From contig NW_003101663.1 of assembly GCF_000003855.2 (NCBI RefSeq), forward strand, positions 103,696 to 167,695: a DNA stretch of 64,000 nucleotides, in the 5' to 3' direction. Of this stretch, positions 1 through 12,034 are shown piece by piece. Numbering within the stretch: position 1 is the stretch's first letter; every line of letters begins with the position of its first letter. The notes beneath the pieces are model-generated. The model saw only the letters and a list, made by a program, of their open reading frames with translations. It made no database searches and was not told the DNA's origin. The position numbers and the translations under genes were made by a program. The DNA comes from Blastomyces gilchristii SLH14081. Lineage: Eukaryota; Ascomycota; Eurotiomycetes; Onygenales; Ajellomycetaceae.

Positions 1-2
1 AT

Positions 3-167
3 TCTGACTGGGTGGATGCCTGCGATGCGGTTGCTAAGGACGCCGCCGCTGGCAATGCTGTGGAGACTACTGCACGTGGAGCAAATGAAGGATCCTCAGG
101 TCCGGTGAGACGCGAGGCTGAAAGAGAGGAACTCGATCAGTCTGAAGTCGGCCTTGATGACTACTGA
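3..167 (+). CDS. 3' end of an unidentified protein gene (5'-partial)
   Basis: The third frame is open from the window edge to a TGA at 165-167 and encodes about 54 residues. They are rich in Ala, Gly, Glu and Asp, with a charged tail (REAEREELDQSEVGLDDY) ending in Asp-Asp-Tyr. The acidic, disordered composition fits the C-terminus of a larger protein. I recognise no family. The gene would be convergent with the UPRT gene that ends at 625. The opposite strand also carries an open frame here (67-261) but it has no recognisable content. Confidence is moderate because only the tail is visible. Confidence 0.4.
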   Translation, partial: SDWVDACDAVAKDAAAGNAVETTARGANEGSSGPVRREAEREELDQSEVGLDDY

Positions 168-624
168 CCACGAAAAATTGTTCGATAATCTCCTCGCTTC
201 TTACCCAGTTTGATAAAAGGCGTTTTATGTGCAGTCCGGTACTGGTCATTCTCAATTGCATTTGTGATGGTTCGGCTTGCTTTAGCCTGAAACGTCATGT
301 TATTGGATGGAAATGGGATTCAGCAAAAACCGCGCAATACATACATATATATATATGTTTATATATACACGACTGCGGAGTCTGGATGCTTTCGCGGCTG
401 TGAAAATAAAAGAATCCTAGCCAACCGGCTTTGCCCTCTCAGCTACCGCACAACGGACGTCCTCCCGCCCCCACTTGTCCAACCGAATCGATAGTCCGCG
501 AGAACACGCGCTACAATGAAATGGTGTGGGATTCCCCGGTGGGATAACAATTGGTTTGCCAGGAATCAAGGGCCGTTTATCATATCATACGACTTTTATA
601 TATAGTCGACTTTCTCCACTTCAT
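168..624. other. convergent intergenic region
   Basis: This is the 3' flank shared by the partial gene on the left and the UPRT gene on the right. It holds an AT dinucleotide stretch around 340-370 and no gene that I can support. Confidence 0.5.
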
Positions 625-1566
625 CTACAATGTGTAGTATCGGTCGCCGAAGTCACCGAGCCCAGGAATGATATATCTATTTTTTGAAGTTAGAAATAGC
701 AGAATGTCAATATACGCAGAAATAGTCCGTTACTGACTTTTTCTCATCAAGCCCTTGGTCGATAAATGCCGTGACTACTCGCAGTTTAGGGTACCTCTGA
801 GCGAAGTCGGCAACCCCTGACGGGCTTGCTATGATGTTTAAAAATAAGATTCGATCTTCAGGAACTCCCTTTGATTTCAGTACATCAACTGCCATCGTTG
901 CGGAGCCACCTATTAAGTCATTAGCATGATTTTTGAGTTTAAAAAAAAGAACATATAGATGGTTCTCCCCACCAGTGGCAAACATTGGGTCCAGGAGTAG
1001 CACCCATCTGCTTGCTATGTCATTAGGGAGCTTCTCGTAGAAGAGCTTGGGTTGCCACGTATCGTCGTCTCGCTGTATCAAGATCTTCCCGATGCGGACG
1101 GATCTACAGCAATCGCGTAGGCCCTGCTCCATAGCTTCTCCTGCCCTCATGATAGATACACCACATATTTTCCCTTGGAATTTGACTCCAAGATATGACC
1201 TGCCGACTGGAGTTGTTACTGACTGCTCAACCACGGGTAGGTGATTTAAGCCTTCTTCCACCAACAAACGTATGATCCTGTTCGAGTAAAATATGAAATC
1301 TGCTCTCTCCGTACGAGTGTCCCTTATCATACTTTTATAGGTATCGAATTAGCCTTATAGTCGAGGTAAAATACCTAGAGTGCACACGGGGGAGTAAAAT
1401 TAACTTGCGTTAGGAGTGCAATTAGCTGAGGAGTCTGTGGGAGGATATGGACATTATCGTAGTCGACAACCTGCGAGACTGTCGCTGTGGGCTTTTCCCC
1501 ATCTGGTTTGTAGAGAGGACCAACACCTTGGCAGGGCAATGGAGCACCTGTCCCCTGCTGAGCCAT
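625..1566 (-). CDS. FUR1: uracil phosphoribosyltransferase (UPRT)
   Basis: UPRT converts uracil and PRPP to UMP in the cytosolic pyrimidine salvage pathway. The model has four exons: 1566-1409, 1331-973, 909-738 and 676-625 (741 nt, 246 aa). The start is the MAQQGTG ATG, and PQTPQLIALLT precedes the first junction. Family signatures are the SIMRAGEAMEQGLRDC block, the PRPP-binding LLLDPMFATGGSATMA loop, and the C-terminal uracil-binding YIIPGLGDFGDRYYTL. Intron 1 (1332-1408) only keeps frame with a GC donor (GCAAGT), giving ALLT-MIRDTRT. Intron 2 (910-972) is 63 nt with no stop in frame and lies inside the PRPP loop. Intron 3 (677-737) separates the uracil-binding tail. Length matches fungal UPRTs. 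It is divergent from the WAPL gene. Confidence 0.95.
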
Positions 1567-2654
1567 GGCGTTTATAAGGCTGGTATTGTATGTAGGTAGC
1601 TATTGCGGGAAGAAAGTTTGAGGCCAAGGGACGGGAGTGTAAACAAGCTTAGGGATACGTCAACTCGGAAATTCGGAGGAGTTTTCCAGGTTAAGTAAGT
1701 CTCCAGCGTCCAACGTGAATCAAAGTGAACTGCACGCAGAGATATAGATATATCTGGGACGAAACCCAAGGGCATCAAGCTGTAGCACTAAGTAAGCAAC
1801 ATTTACTATGGCAGCTCGGGGGTGGGGTGGGGGAGCGAGTATTGAAATAACGGGGAAGAAAACAGCCAGACCTAAAACCACACCTGGGCAAGAGTGGAAA
1901 CCACCAACCAGCCACGCTCAGCAAACATCTCAGGCGGGGCTTTTCCGCCACCGGCTGCTAGCTAGTTATTGGCCACTTATTATTAGGATAGGAGTTGCTT
2001 TGTCCAGGCTGAGAAGCCCAATGTGAGCTGATAGTTATGTAACTACGGAGTATTCCGTACTGCGTAGGTCTTTGCACTCCCGCCAGTCGGTTGGCTGATG
2101 TGCGGGTTTAAATAAAGTTCGTGCGTGCAAACCATGAAGGTATTTAGTTAAAATTCCCTGCGCAGCATCATGCAGCGCTGGCACTATTCAATCCATGAAG
2201 ATGAAGCCTTATTTATGCGAGGACTACGGAATACCACGCTTCGCATTATCATACATACTACATATTCCTCGTGAAGGTGCACACTGTTCTGTTGTTATGG
2301 TGTCTATTGTCTGTCGCATGCTCACCTAATCCTCAGTCACCTGTTGTTGGTTCTGTCCCTGGCATAAAAAACAGCTGGTTCAACTTCCCGCCATAAACCC
2401 ACCATCTTCAGTACATCTGCTAGGAACCCGTCAACAACAAACCCATCACGCTCTTTTCCATCCGGCGCGCAAGGAATACGACACGCGTGGATTCGAAACA
2501 TCCGACGAAACCATTCACCCGGTAAATGCGGATGGCCTCTTGACGCTTTCACTAGATGGACAACCAAGCGCCTGTCGCCATTCTTCTAACCTCTCCTTTC
2601 CCCTCGTTTCATCCTACCTAAGGAACCTCGTGCGGGAGATACTACAGTCGAAAT
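1567..2654. promoter_or_regulatory. divergent promoter region, UPRT / WAPL
   Basis: These 1088 bp lie between two outward-facing start codons and must hold both promoters. A TACGGAGTA motif that recurs in other intergenic regions of the window sits at 2044-2052. I see no further gene. Confidence 0.5.
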
Positions 2655-5510
2655 ATGACGCCAGCGAAAGATGTAACAACCCACCGCAAGTTGGTCACTT
2701 ACGGGAAGTCGTCGCAGAAAGCCCAGCACTGGAATGGATTCCAATCGTCGACAACTCCGACCCGAACGCAAGCACCAGACACCTGGCCAGAAGAACATTT
2801 GGAAAACCCTGCTTCACTGCCCCAGAGTACAGCGACAGGAGTCAGGAAAACAACAATTAAAGACAGGCAGGGTCATCAACGCTATGGCGCGCTTCAGACT
2901 CCTAAACTTGCGAAACCGTCCAGGCCGAACTCGCTACGCCGTCCAACACCCAGCTATGGTGGGGAAGAAAAAGATGTTTACGATTTTGCGTTGTCCGGTG
3001 ATGAACTGGAACATGAGGGGAAAGAGCCTTGGCGAAAACGTAGAAAGATAGTATCCCCTAAGGATGAATGGGTTTCGAACGGATTTGAAGAGATTATTAT
3101 CCCGAGAGCAAAGCATGCGACGAAGCGCCATTCCCGCCACGATCTCCCAAACCCCAGTGCAACCACACAGAGTACACCTACAAAATCCCCAGGAACCGCT
3201 GGGACAACTACTAGCAAAATCGAGGTTGTTATTCTGACGCCAAAGAAGCTGAGGAAACACAATGAACACTCCACCAAAGAAGGAGCGGTGGATGAACCCA
3301 ATGTCAACCTGCCTCGTCGCTCTAAAGATCCAACGACCGCAAATTCACAGACATACCAGAGTTCGCGCCAGAACCCTGGTCTGTTGTCATTACTGCAACA
3401 GAGTCAGCGGACCTTGAAGCCTGCTGCACCAAAGCTCGCCAGGCCAGGAAAGCCAGCACAGCAGCCCCAACCGAAGGGATCTCCGTTGCTGGGGCTCGAG
3501 CGTGCGGCCTCTTACCCAATTACTACTGAAGTCGAGGACAATATTATAGGGCACACCACACTCGTGAGTACTACTCCATCGCGGAGAAGGATCGTAGATG
3601 CGTTGAGCACCACACCCCGCGGTAGATCTGAGTCTCCAATCGGACCTAGTGATGTTGGCTCCCGTGCTTCATCTGAAGTATCTACTGAATCATCAGAGAA
3701 TTCTACATTGTCTATGTCCCAACTTCCGACTGCGTCGCACGGAATACAAATTAGAGACCTACCCGATTCTCCTGTTCCGCTACCGCAGTCCCAGGGAGCC
3801 GGCCCCAAAGCTACCTATGCTCGACAGCGGTCATTTCTTTCTGTCGAGCACGTAACTGCAGATCTGATTGCGGAAACCCCGATCCAGGCTTCCTTTGCTC
3901 AGCGGTACGGAGGTGGGGCCAGTGCTGGACGCGGCGTATCTAACTCCGTATCTTCAAAAACTTCTCGTCCGCTTGCAACCCGAGGTACCGGCGACGACGA
4001 TGATGATAGCTCCAGCGGTGTAGTCCGAAATATTTATGAACTGCGTCGTGCGGGCGAGAATGCTAGGTTTGAAGGGATCATCGACGCAATTTTTGAGGAC
4101 ATCGAAGACTCTAAGTCTTCAGCTTCACGTCGATACAGTGGCATAATCCAGCTCTGTACAAAGCTGATGGATCACCAATTCACACGCCGATTCCTGGCTC
4201 ATGGCTTGGAGAAACGGCTTGCAAAGCGGGCCGGGGACTTGAGCGACGCCATCTACACATACCTAATTGTCTGCGCCTATGGAATAATTTTGTCAGCTGG
4301 TCCATTGTCGTCTGTTGTTTTGCACACTTGCTCTACTCAAGTGTTTAAAACTATCCCAAAGATGGTAACAAACACATCTGATATCGTTGGCATCTCAAAA
4401 TTTGGGCCCACAAGAACGTCGAAAGCTGTCCAAGCATCTCTTCGGGACTTTTGTGATCAATTAGCTCAGAGCAAAATCTGGCCCGACGTCAAACCGAACA
4501 AACGGTCTCCTCAGATCCTAGCATTGCGATGCATTGAGATGGCTGTGCGCCGGGCCCGCGAGAGTGGAGATGCCATGGAATATCTATCTAACGATGTTCT
4601 ATCTCTACTGGTTGACCTACTTCTGCAGCATTCGGTGCTCCCAGAGCAAATCCAAGATGCAAAGACGGACGATGTCTTAATCCTCGAGTTGACATTCTCC
4701 GTCTTAGAATCGTACACAGTTGCCCTGAATTTGCTCGAACCAAGCCAGGAGAAGATATTGAAGAGGCTTTCCCGACTTGGGCCGCTTCTGCTACAACTAT
4801 CTCGTTACTCGGAGCCGTGTTGCAGGCAGATCCAGTTACTAGAAATCCGACTGATCTTGAATCTTACGAATAATAACCCTTCACTCTGCGAAGATTTTTC
4901 AACGCCAGAGCTGATACGCGCGCTGATGGTGATCGTGTTGTCAAATTTTGGGCTGGTGTCGGAGGATTTTGGCAGCGATAAACGAGACTCGTTGTTAGAC
5001 GCAGTTATTTTGGCGCTTGGAACGTTGATCAATTTGACGGAATGGAATGAGACTGCACGACAGCTTATTTTGCAAACACGAAGCGGTACGACAGCGACGA
5101 CGTTCCTTGACAGGCTGTTGCAGTTGTTTAAGGATGGATGGGAGAAAACTTCTGAGGTAAGGGATTCCTGTATCTCAAAAAGAAAATGCTCTCTTTCTCA
5201 AGACGCTAACATTGGTAACGTTTAGGCGGACTCCGTTGTCCAGACACACTCCAATGTGGCGTTTGGTTATTTATCTGTTCTTCTGAGCACAGTATGCCTC
5301 AATGAGGAGGCGCGATTACACGTCAGGAATTCCCTCCAGGGGAGAAACATTGACCGGGTGCTGGCTACTGTTGAAGAGTTTCTACACTACCACCGAAAAG
5401 TTGAGAAGGAGCTCCAGGCCGGGGGAGGAGAGCATGAATCTGTGTCCGGCTTCACGTGCAGACTGCAAAGCATTGTAGACCGGATCAAGCAAGCGGAAGG
5501 GATTTGCTGA
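2655..5510 (+). CDS. WPL1: WAPL-family cohesin release factor
   Basis: WAPL (yeast Rad61/Wpl1) opens the cohesin ring and releases it from chromatin, together with Pds5. There are two exons, 2655-5156 and 5226-5510 (928 aa), with a GTAAGG...TTTAG intron. The N-terminus carries the KLVTYGKSSQK motif typical of fungal WAPL proteins. It is followed by about 430 disordered residues rich in Ser, Pro and basic clusters such as KRRKIV. The conserved WAPL domain starts near residue 455 (IYELRRAGENARFEGIIDAI, then RRYSGIIQLCTKLMD) and continues as helical repeats to the C-terminus across the intron. The first ATG of the frame was chosen because the TYGKSS motif follows closely. Large and highly diverged N-termini are normal for the family. 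Confidence 0.88.
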
Positions 5511-7213
5511 GTGAGAGGGAAAGCATGCTCCGCTCAACTACTACCACCATGAAATTTACGCTTGTATAGTTTATCAAGGGATACGAATGATGTTGATGTA
5601 TTTTGTTCATGTCTTACTTAACCTATCCTTCCAAAGGAACTGAGACACATTAGTTAACATCCATGCACGCATGCATGCTCTCTCACTAATATATTTCTTT
5701 CTCTATCTTTCTCGGCGTGTGTCTGTCTCCCGGCTGGCCAAATACCCAATACCCAATACCCAATACCAAATGCCATTGTAGAAGGTAAGAGACTCAAGGC
5801 CTGGACCAGGCGATGGATCGACACGCGCCAGCAGTTTCACGTGGTGCCAAGGCTGGCTGCAAGGGGGGGAGGCGCCGCAGAAGGGCGGAAACGGCTGTGA
5901 TTGGCTGGGAACCCCGGCGTATTGTGGATGGCGTACGGGACTAGTAACTGGTAGTAAGGGAGCGGAACCACAGGCCAGAGTAAATTACCCGAAGCATGGT
6001 AGGAATATCCTGTGCAGAGACTAGAATAATGGAGCAGAGCGGGTGGCGACTGTTGGACACGGAGGCGGGGGAGGGAGCAGGAGGAGGAGGAGGTAAGGTT
6101 ATGTACGCAGTATGTACCTCTGTTTGGGCGAAGTATGTGTGTACTGTACCTACATCTTCCAAGGTTCTGGGATGAGTTTGCATGCATTGCGTAACTATGG
6201 AGTAACAACTGGAAAACTTGAGATTTTTCCATTATTAATTATTATTGCCAGCTGTTGTCACTGTCACTGTCACCTTGGCACTCTTGTCTGTCACTCTGTC
6301 TGTCACTCTGTCTGTCACTCTGTCACTGCTATTAGGTATAGGTGGTATCAGATTTCCCGGAGATGGCTGGGTATATTAAATATATGGGTTCTGTCTGTGT
6401 ATTAATTGATATTGGTGATTGATCCATACCGCCGGACCAAACTACTGGGATAGTTATATATAAAGATAGCTCGGGGAGCCATCATCCATGCTTGCTTCTT
6501 TTTCCTGTTCTTGTTGTTCCTCTCCCTCTTTCCCTTCTCCTTCTTCATCCTCATCCATCAATCAATCACCACTCTCTCTCACTGTCTAGTCTGTCTGTCT
6601 TTTTAATCTTCGCTTGTCTACTTTCCGAACCATTCATCATCAGCCGCATCAGCAGCATCAACAGCATCAACAGTACATACATACATACATACATACCTCC
6701 AAAGCCTGCATCTGTCCATACATGCTTAAGTTACTACTGTAACTCCCATTGTTAGTTACGCCTCCCTAGCCCCATAACCCATTCTCCATTACTTCTTATT
6801 TATTTTTATTCTTCTTCTTCCTCATTCTCCACGCGCCAGCTGAAGCCATTTCTTATTAATAATAATATTATTCAAACAGGTTCCCATAAACTTCCAACAA
6901 TATTAATCTTAATATCACTACTCAATTCCTCCCGCCCCGTCCTATCTTGACCTGTCCTGTCTTGTCCTCCCTCCCTCGCGCCAAATTCAGGCCAGTTCTC
7001 GCTCAGCCCCTGACCCGACTGTCCAAATATATCCCGAGATCCCGAGTATCCCGACAGCCTTCCCGCGCTGTGTGCCAAACCGAGAGTGCCAAAAAGGAGA
7101 ACAGCGCCCCCCGTTTTTTTTCTTTTAAAACCTTACCTTAAAACTCTCAATCTATATTTAACAACATCCCGTCCCTCCCTATCCTATCCCGAAGATAAAA
7201 ATCAATTCGAAAT
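5511..7213. other. intergenic region and long leader of the Rheb gene
   Basis: About 1.7 kb without a supportable gene. It contains an 8-bp repeat (AATACCCA-like) near 5744-5768, a 12-bp tandem repeat at 6285-6327, a CATA tetranucleotide run near 6673-6700, and long pyrimidine-rich stretches up to the Rheb start, as expected for a fungal promoter and 5' leader. Confidence 0.5.
6285..6327. repeat. 12-bp tandem repeat (TGTCTGTCACTC)
   Basis: Three perfect consecutive copies and a partial fourth copy of the 12-mer lie in the region upstream of the Rheb gene. They extend a looser CTGTCA-rich tract that begins near 6255. Confidence 0.85.
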
Positions 7214-7955
7214 ATGGCACCTCCCCCAAAGCAACGGAAGATTGCGGTTGTTGGCAGCAGATCTGTGGGTATGTTTAAGAAATTTCATAATTTCGTTTCT
7301 TTTTCTTTCCTTTTTTTTCCCTCTACTTTGCTCCGTGTTGTTAACTTTGATGGGCGTTCCTCCTCGATCACAGGCAAATCATCACTTACCGTTCGGTTCG
7401 TTGACGGCGTGTTTGTTGAGAGCTACTACCCGACCATTGAGAATACATTCAGTAGCACCATCAAGTACAAGGGCCAGGACTTTGCTACGGAGATCGTGGA
7501 CACCGCCGGCCAGGATGAATACAGTATCTTGAACTCGAAACATTTCATCGGCATTCATGGCTACATCATCGTTTACTCAGTCGCATCGCGCCAGTCTTTT
7601 GACATGGTCAGGGTTATTCGGGATAAGATTCTCAATCACCTGGTGAGCACCTTATTTCTTTTCTTTTTTCCTATTTTCGAGGGATCTCCGCTGACTGTAT
7701 ATTTTAATTTTCCAGGGAGCGGAATGGGTACCCCTAGTCGTAGTCGGAAACAAAAGCGATCTCAAACCAGACGTACGACAAGTGACAGAGGAAGAAGGGA
7801 AGAAGCTCGGGGAGGAATTCAATTGCGCCTGGACCGAAGCCAGTGCCCGGCTGGACGAGAATGTCGCCAAAGCCTTCGACCTGATCATCGCGGAAGTTGA
7901 GAAATCGCAGAATCCAACCCAGCCGTCCAGCGGCAGTAAGTGCATCGTTATGTAA
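7214..7955 (+). CDS. rhb1: Rheb-family small GTPase
   Basis: Rheb is a Ras-superfamily GTPase acting on TORC1 and amino-acid uptake at endomembranes. There are three exons, 7214-7268, 7374-7642 and 7716-7955 (187 aa). The P-loop is GSRSVGKSS, with Arg and Ser at the Ras-12/13 positions as is usual for Rheb. It is split by intron 1, and the other nucleotide-binding boxes are YPTIENTF (switch I), DTAGQDEY (switch II), GNKSDL and TEASA. The protein ends in the CaaX box CIVM, predicting farnesylation and membrane attachment. The length is typical. The last exon could contain a cryptic donor at GGCAGTAAGT (about 7931), but reading through gives the expected CaaX end. Confidence 0.95.
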
Positions 7956-9435
7956 ACATGCCAGACGCAAATACGCACGCGACATACGACACTCACATGA
8001 AATGTCCCTTGTTATGAGATAATGTTCTCTTCTTTCTCTTTTACCGCTTTTACTTCTTTTTATCTTTTTATCTTTTATTTTTATTTTTAGTTTTTGATGT
8101 TCGTGTTTACGGTGGGTGGAATGGATTGGTCTGCTTTCTTTTTGCGCAAGTCCTTGGGAAGAGGGCGTTTTCCCATGGTCACAGGAACGTTCTATTTTTT
8201 AACTTTTATTTTGGTTTTTTTGGCCCTTCTGGGCCAGATATTATTATTGTTTTTCTTGAATTCCCATTTTTACACATGTTTAGTTTGGGGTTGTGGGTTA
8301 TTGTGATGTGTATATCTGGCAATCAGTGAAGGCACACCGACATATTTGCCTGTGTGTGTGACTTCAAGCGGTTTTACTGGTGTTCCTTCTTTTTTGTTCC
8401 TGTTATATGCCCTTTCCCCCTATTCTTTGTTACACGTTTCAATCTCTATTTTTCTATTTTTCCCTCACTTTTATTATTATTCGTTGTTTCCGGCAATGCG
8501 TTATTTTTTTCTGGTACTCCGTATGGCAGCATACGTAGACAGACTATTACTAGAAGGATGGTCAAACTTGTTTTTGTTTAAGGCGGCATGCCCCATTTAT
8601 GACGATGAGGTTTTGACCGCTCATTTCATTATCAACCTACTGACTTTGTTTGCTGACCGCAAGGTTCTACAAAAACGGTGTAGGGTAGGGCTTGTATGGT
8701 ATCTAATAATAATAATAATAATACTAATAAAATACTAATAATACTAATAATAAAAACGATGATGATAATAATCATAATAATCATAATAATAAATAAAAAC
8801 AATAAGGCGCAGGCTAACAACAGCCGGGCTGCGCGAGTATTTGTTTGAGCGCGAAAATACACTACATAGCGAGCGCATTTTGTTGTGACATACTCCGTAT
8901 TATTATTATTCTCATTCCAGAGCTTGATCCCTGATTCCTGGCTGACTCGAGACTCGAGGCGGCTCCAAGCTCGTTTCTTTTTCGCGGTTTTGCTTTTTTC
9001 TTTTCCCCAGCAGCTAACGCAATTAGGTTCAGCCGTTTATTCCTTCTTTAAGTTTTTAATTCCGTTTTTCTTTCTTTCTTTCTCCCAGAATAGGAAGGCG
9101 GTGATAAACGGCAGAATGTGGGCATGGTTTCTCCTCTCTGCACGCCCCTCATTTTCCGCATCCGGCAATAATTCTGCCCCTCCATGTCTGTCTGGACTCT
9201 GACACAAAAGAAAAGAAAGACTACTTACTCCAGCAATCAACCTCGCGAGTCGTCGCTCTCTGCCAAATCCAAATCCCACCCCGCAACTCACGGTTTCGTT
9301 TCTTAGCGCACTCTCTCTTCTCTTGGGGCCATTTGAAATCTCCAATCCCGGGTCCCCCTTACCTTAAACTTTTCCGCAGAAAGTCTTAAGAAAAGGGAAA
9401 AAAGGACCAAGCCAGTCCGGATCAATCATTCAACC
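7956..9435. other. intergenic region Rheb / SerRS
   Basis: This stretch is T-rich 3' flank and then the promoter of the SerRS gene. An AT-rich trinucleotide tract (AATAAT/ATGATG-like) spans about 8703-8800, and two TACTCCGTA motifs lie at 8515-8523 and 8891-8899. No gene is recognisable; the short open frames here are low complexity. Confidence 0.5.
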
Positions 9436-11445
9436 ATGCTTGACATTGCGGACTTTGTCCACGGAGCCACTCCGGAGAAGATCGCGGAAAATCAGGAGAG
9501 ATTACGGGAGAACCAGCGGCGTCGTGGTGCGCCTGTGGAGGCGGTGGACGAGGTTATTGCTTTGTTCAAAGTCGCCCGAGAATGTGAGGAAGCCCCTTGA
9601 CCCCGAACTTCAAAACTTACATTTGCTCAAATTTTGTTTTTCGCGGAATTGAACATTATGAAACTGACATTGACATTTTGTGTCTAGCGCGCTATGAGGT
9701 TACTCAGATAGGTGAGAAGATCAATAAGGTCCAGAAGGAAATTGGGAGGAAAAAGAAGGTTTGATTTTTTTATTTTTTTTCCCCCTCCTTTTTGTTTGGC
9801 GAATTGTAAACGTGGTGTGTCCTTATACATCCATCCATATATATACGTACCAGCCGTGACTAATAGATCATTTTTTGGGCATTTATCTAGAATAAGGAAG
9901 ACGCGGCTGATCTGATCGCGGAGAAGACGGAGCTGGAGAAACAAAAGAAGGATGCAGATGCTTTAGCCACCGAGAAGGAGTTGCTGAGAGACCGGAAACT
10001 CGCATCGATTGGGAATTACGTCCATGCAGATGTACCTACAAGCCAGGATGAGGTTGGTAACCCCTTGCATCCCCCTGGAGGAATCAATGGCCAACTAGGC
10101 TGAAAATTGTTCAATTTTGTTCTTTTAGGCGGATAACGCTATTATCTCGACATGGGCGCCAGAAGGGTTTAAGGAGGAAAAACCAGCCTACTGCCTCTCA
10201 CACGACGACGTGCTTCACCGATTGGATGGTTTTGACCAGAAACGAGGCACCAAAATCTTCGGGCACCGGGGGTATTGTCTGATCAACTATGGTCTACTCC
10301 TAAACCTTGCACTGGTGAACTACGGACTGGAGTTCCTGTTCAGCAAGAAATACACCCTTAATCAGCCACCCTATTTCATGCTGAAGCAGTATATGGCCAA
10401 GACTGCGCAGCTCGAGCAGTTCGACGAGGAGCTTTACAAGGTTACCGAAAACGAGGATAAGGCTTCAGAGAGATATCTGATTGCGACTTCCGAACAGCCC
10501 TTGTCCGCTCTACATAGCGGAGAGTGGCTTCAGGACAGCGACCTTCCTATCAAATATGCCGGGTACAGCACTTGCTATAGAAAGGAGGCTGGTTCTCATG
10601 GCAAGGAAGTAATGGGAATTTTCCGTGTGCATCAGTTTGAAAAGGTAGGTTTCAAAGTAATTTGGTGTTTTTGTTTCTTTCTTTCTTTTTTTCTTTTTCT
10701 TCTTTTTTACTTAACATCATCATCAATATAGATAGAACAATTCGTGATGACCAAACCCGAGGACTCATGGGATGCGTTTGAAGATATGATGAAGAATTCA
10801 GAAGAATTCTATCAATCTCTCGGCCTCCCGTATCGAGTTGTCGACATCGTCTCCGGCGCTCTGAATAATGCCGCATCGAGGAAGAACGACTTGGAAGCGT
10901 GGTTCCCGTCCCAGGGCACATACAAGGAACTGGTCTCTTGCTCAAACTGCACAGATTACCAATCCCGGGCGCTGGAAATCCGATATAGAGCGAAGAAGGA
11001 TGATGAGAAGGACACCCGCAGTGATGAGAATAAGAAAGTTTATGTGCACGCGTTAAATGCTACCCTGTGTGCTACAGAGCGGACACTCTGCTGTATCTTG
11101 GAAAACTACCAGACTGAAACGGTGAGTCTTGCCCCTTCCTTCACCCACTCCCACCTCCTCTGCAATCCCCTGAATTAGTTGGTTTCAAGCAATAAACCTA
11201 TCATAAAAGAGGAAAAGGTACCCACGGCTAACTGATTATTCCTTTTCCGTCTTCTCTCGGGTATGTAGGGTATAATTGTCCCCAAGGTGCTCCGGAAGTA
11301 TATCCCGGGCCAACCTACAGAGATCCCGTATACTAAGGAGTTGGTTGAGAAGCCCAGTGCGGATAAGTCAAAATCTAAGACTAAGCAGAACCCTGCACCG
11401 AAGAAGAGCAATGTGACTGAGGGGATGCAGAACTTGAAGGTATAG
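9436..11445 (+). CDS. SES1: cytosolic seryl-tRNA synthetase
   Basis: This class II synthetase charges tRNA-Ser with serine. The model has six exons: 9436-9583, 9688-9758, 9891-10052, 10129-10644, 10732-11121 and 11269-11445 (487 aa). The N-terminus ([25 protein letters not shown]) and the long charged coiled-coil arm (about residues 45-115) are typical of eukaryotic SerRS. Motif 2 is seen as [20 protein letters not shown]. The [20 protein letters not shown] and [14 protein letters not shown] stretches form the motif 3 region. A basic Lys-rich tail ([15 protein letters not shown]) follows, as in other cytosolic fungal enzymes. No mitochondrial presequence is visible. The next gene downstream, on the same strand, is 3-phosphoglycerate dehydrogenase. 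Confidence 0.96.
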
Positions 11446-12034
11446 GAACTGCGACACACACGCAGTAGCCGCACCTGCAATCTTGTCAACTACGTCATAT
11501 ATACGTGGGACAGATTCGGTGCAATTTTCATGTGGTAAATAAAATAGATTGTTTACCTATTTGTGACATCTCAAAAGATATTATACTTATACCAGTTGCT
11601 TTCTGATGCTTCATATATACATTTACATTTACAAAACTAAGAATAAAAAGCGCTGTGGTGAAGATAATTTTATCAATATTGAATTCAGTAAATGAACAAA
11701 CCACCCCACCACGCTATCTGGGGAAATGTTTAACCCAAATGCACATCAAGATACAGGTATTTGTCACCCGTAGAGATTAATAATTCATATTTAAAATAAA
11801 AATTATTGTGACTCAGACTGGCAAGCAAGTATCCCTGCTGTTCAGAGTGGGCAGAAAACTATAAAAGAGAGGTCGGTCCATTCTATTCACCGAGAGCAAA
11901 AGTTTCTTTTCCATTGCATCATTTTTTGATCATTTTTTTTTTTTTTTTATAGTTTTTCGCCGATCAACAAGCGGAACAAACCTCTCTGTGCAAGCCCACT
12001 CCAATTGTCCCAAGAACAACTAAATCAACTCCCC
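11446..12034. promoter_or_regulatory. spacer SerRS / phosphoglycerate dehydrogenase
   Basis: 589 bp between two same-strand genes. It is AT-rich 3' flank followed by the presumptive promoter and leader of the dehydrogenase gene, including a poly-T run at about 11932-11949. No gene is seen in it. Confidence 0.5.

Noticed and set aside
67..261. 64-codon minus-strand frame at the left edge
   Set aside because: It has no recognisable features and overlaps the better-composed plus-strand tail ending at 167.
12005..12034. Upstream start of the phosphoglycerate dehydrogenase
   Set aside because: The upstream extension begins with TTG; the first ATG in frame is 12035.
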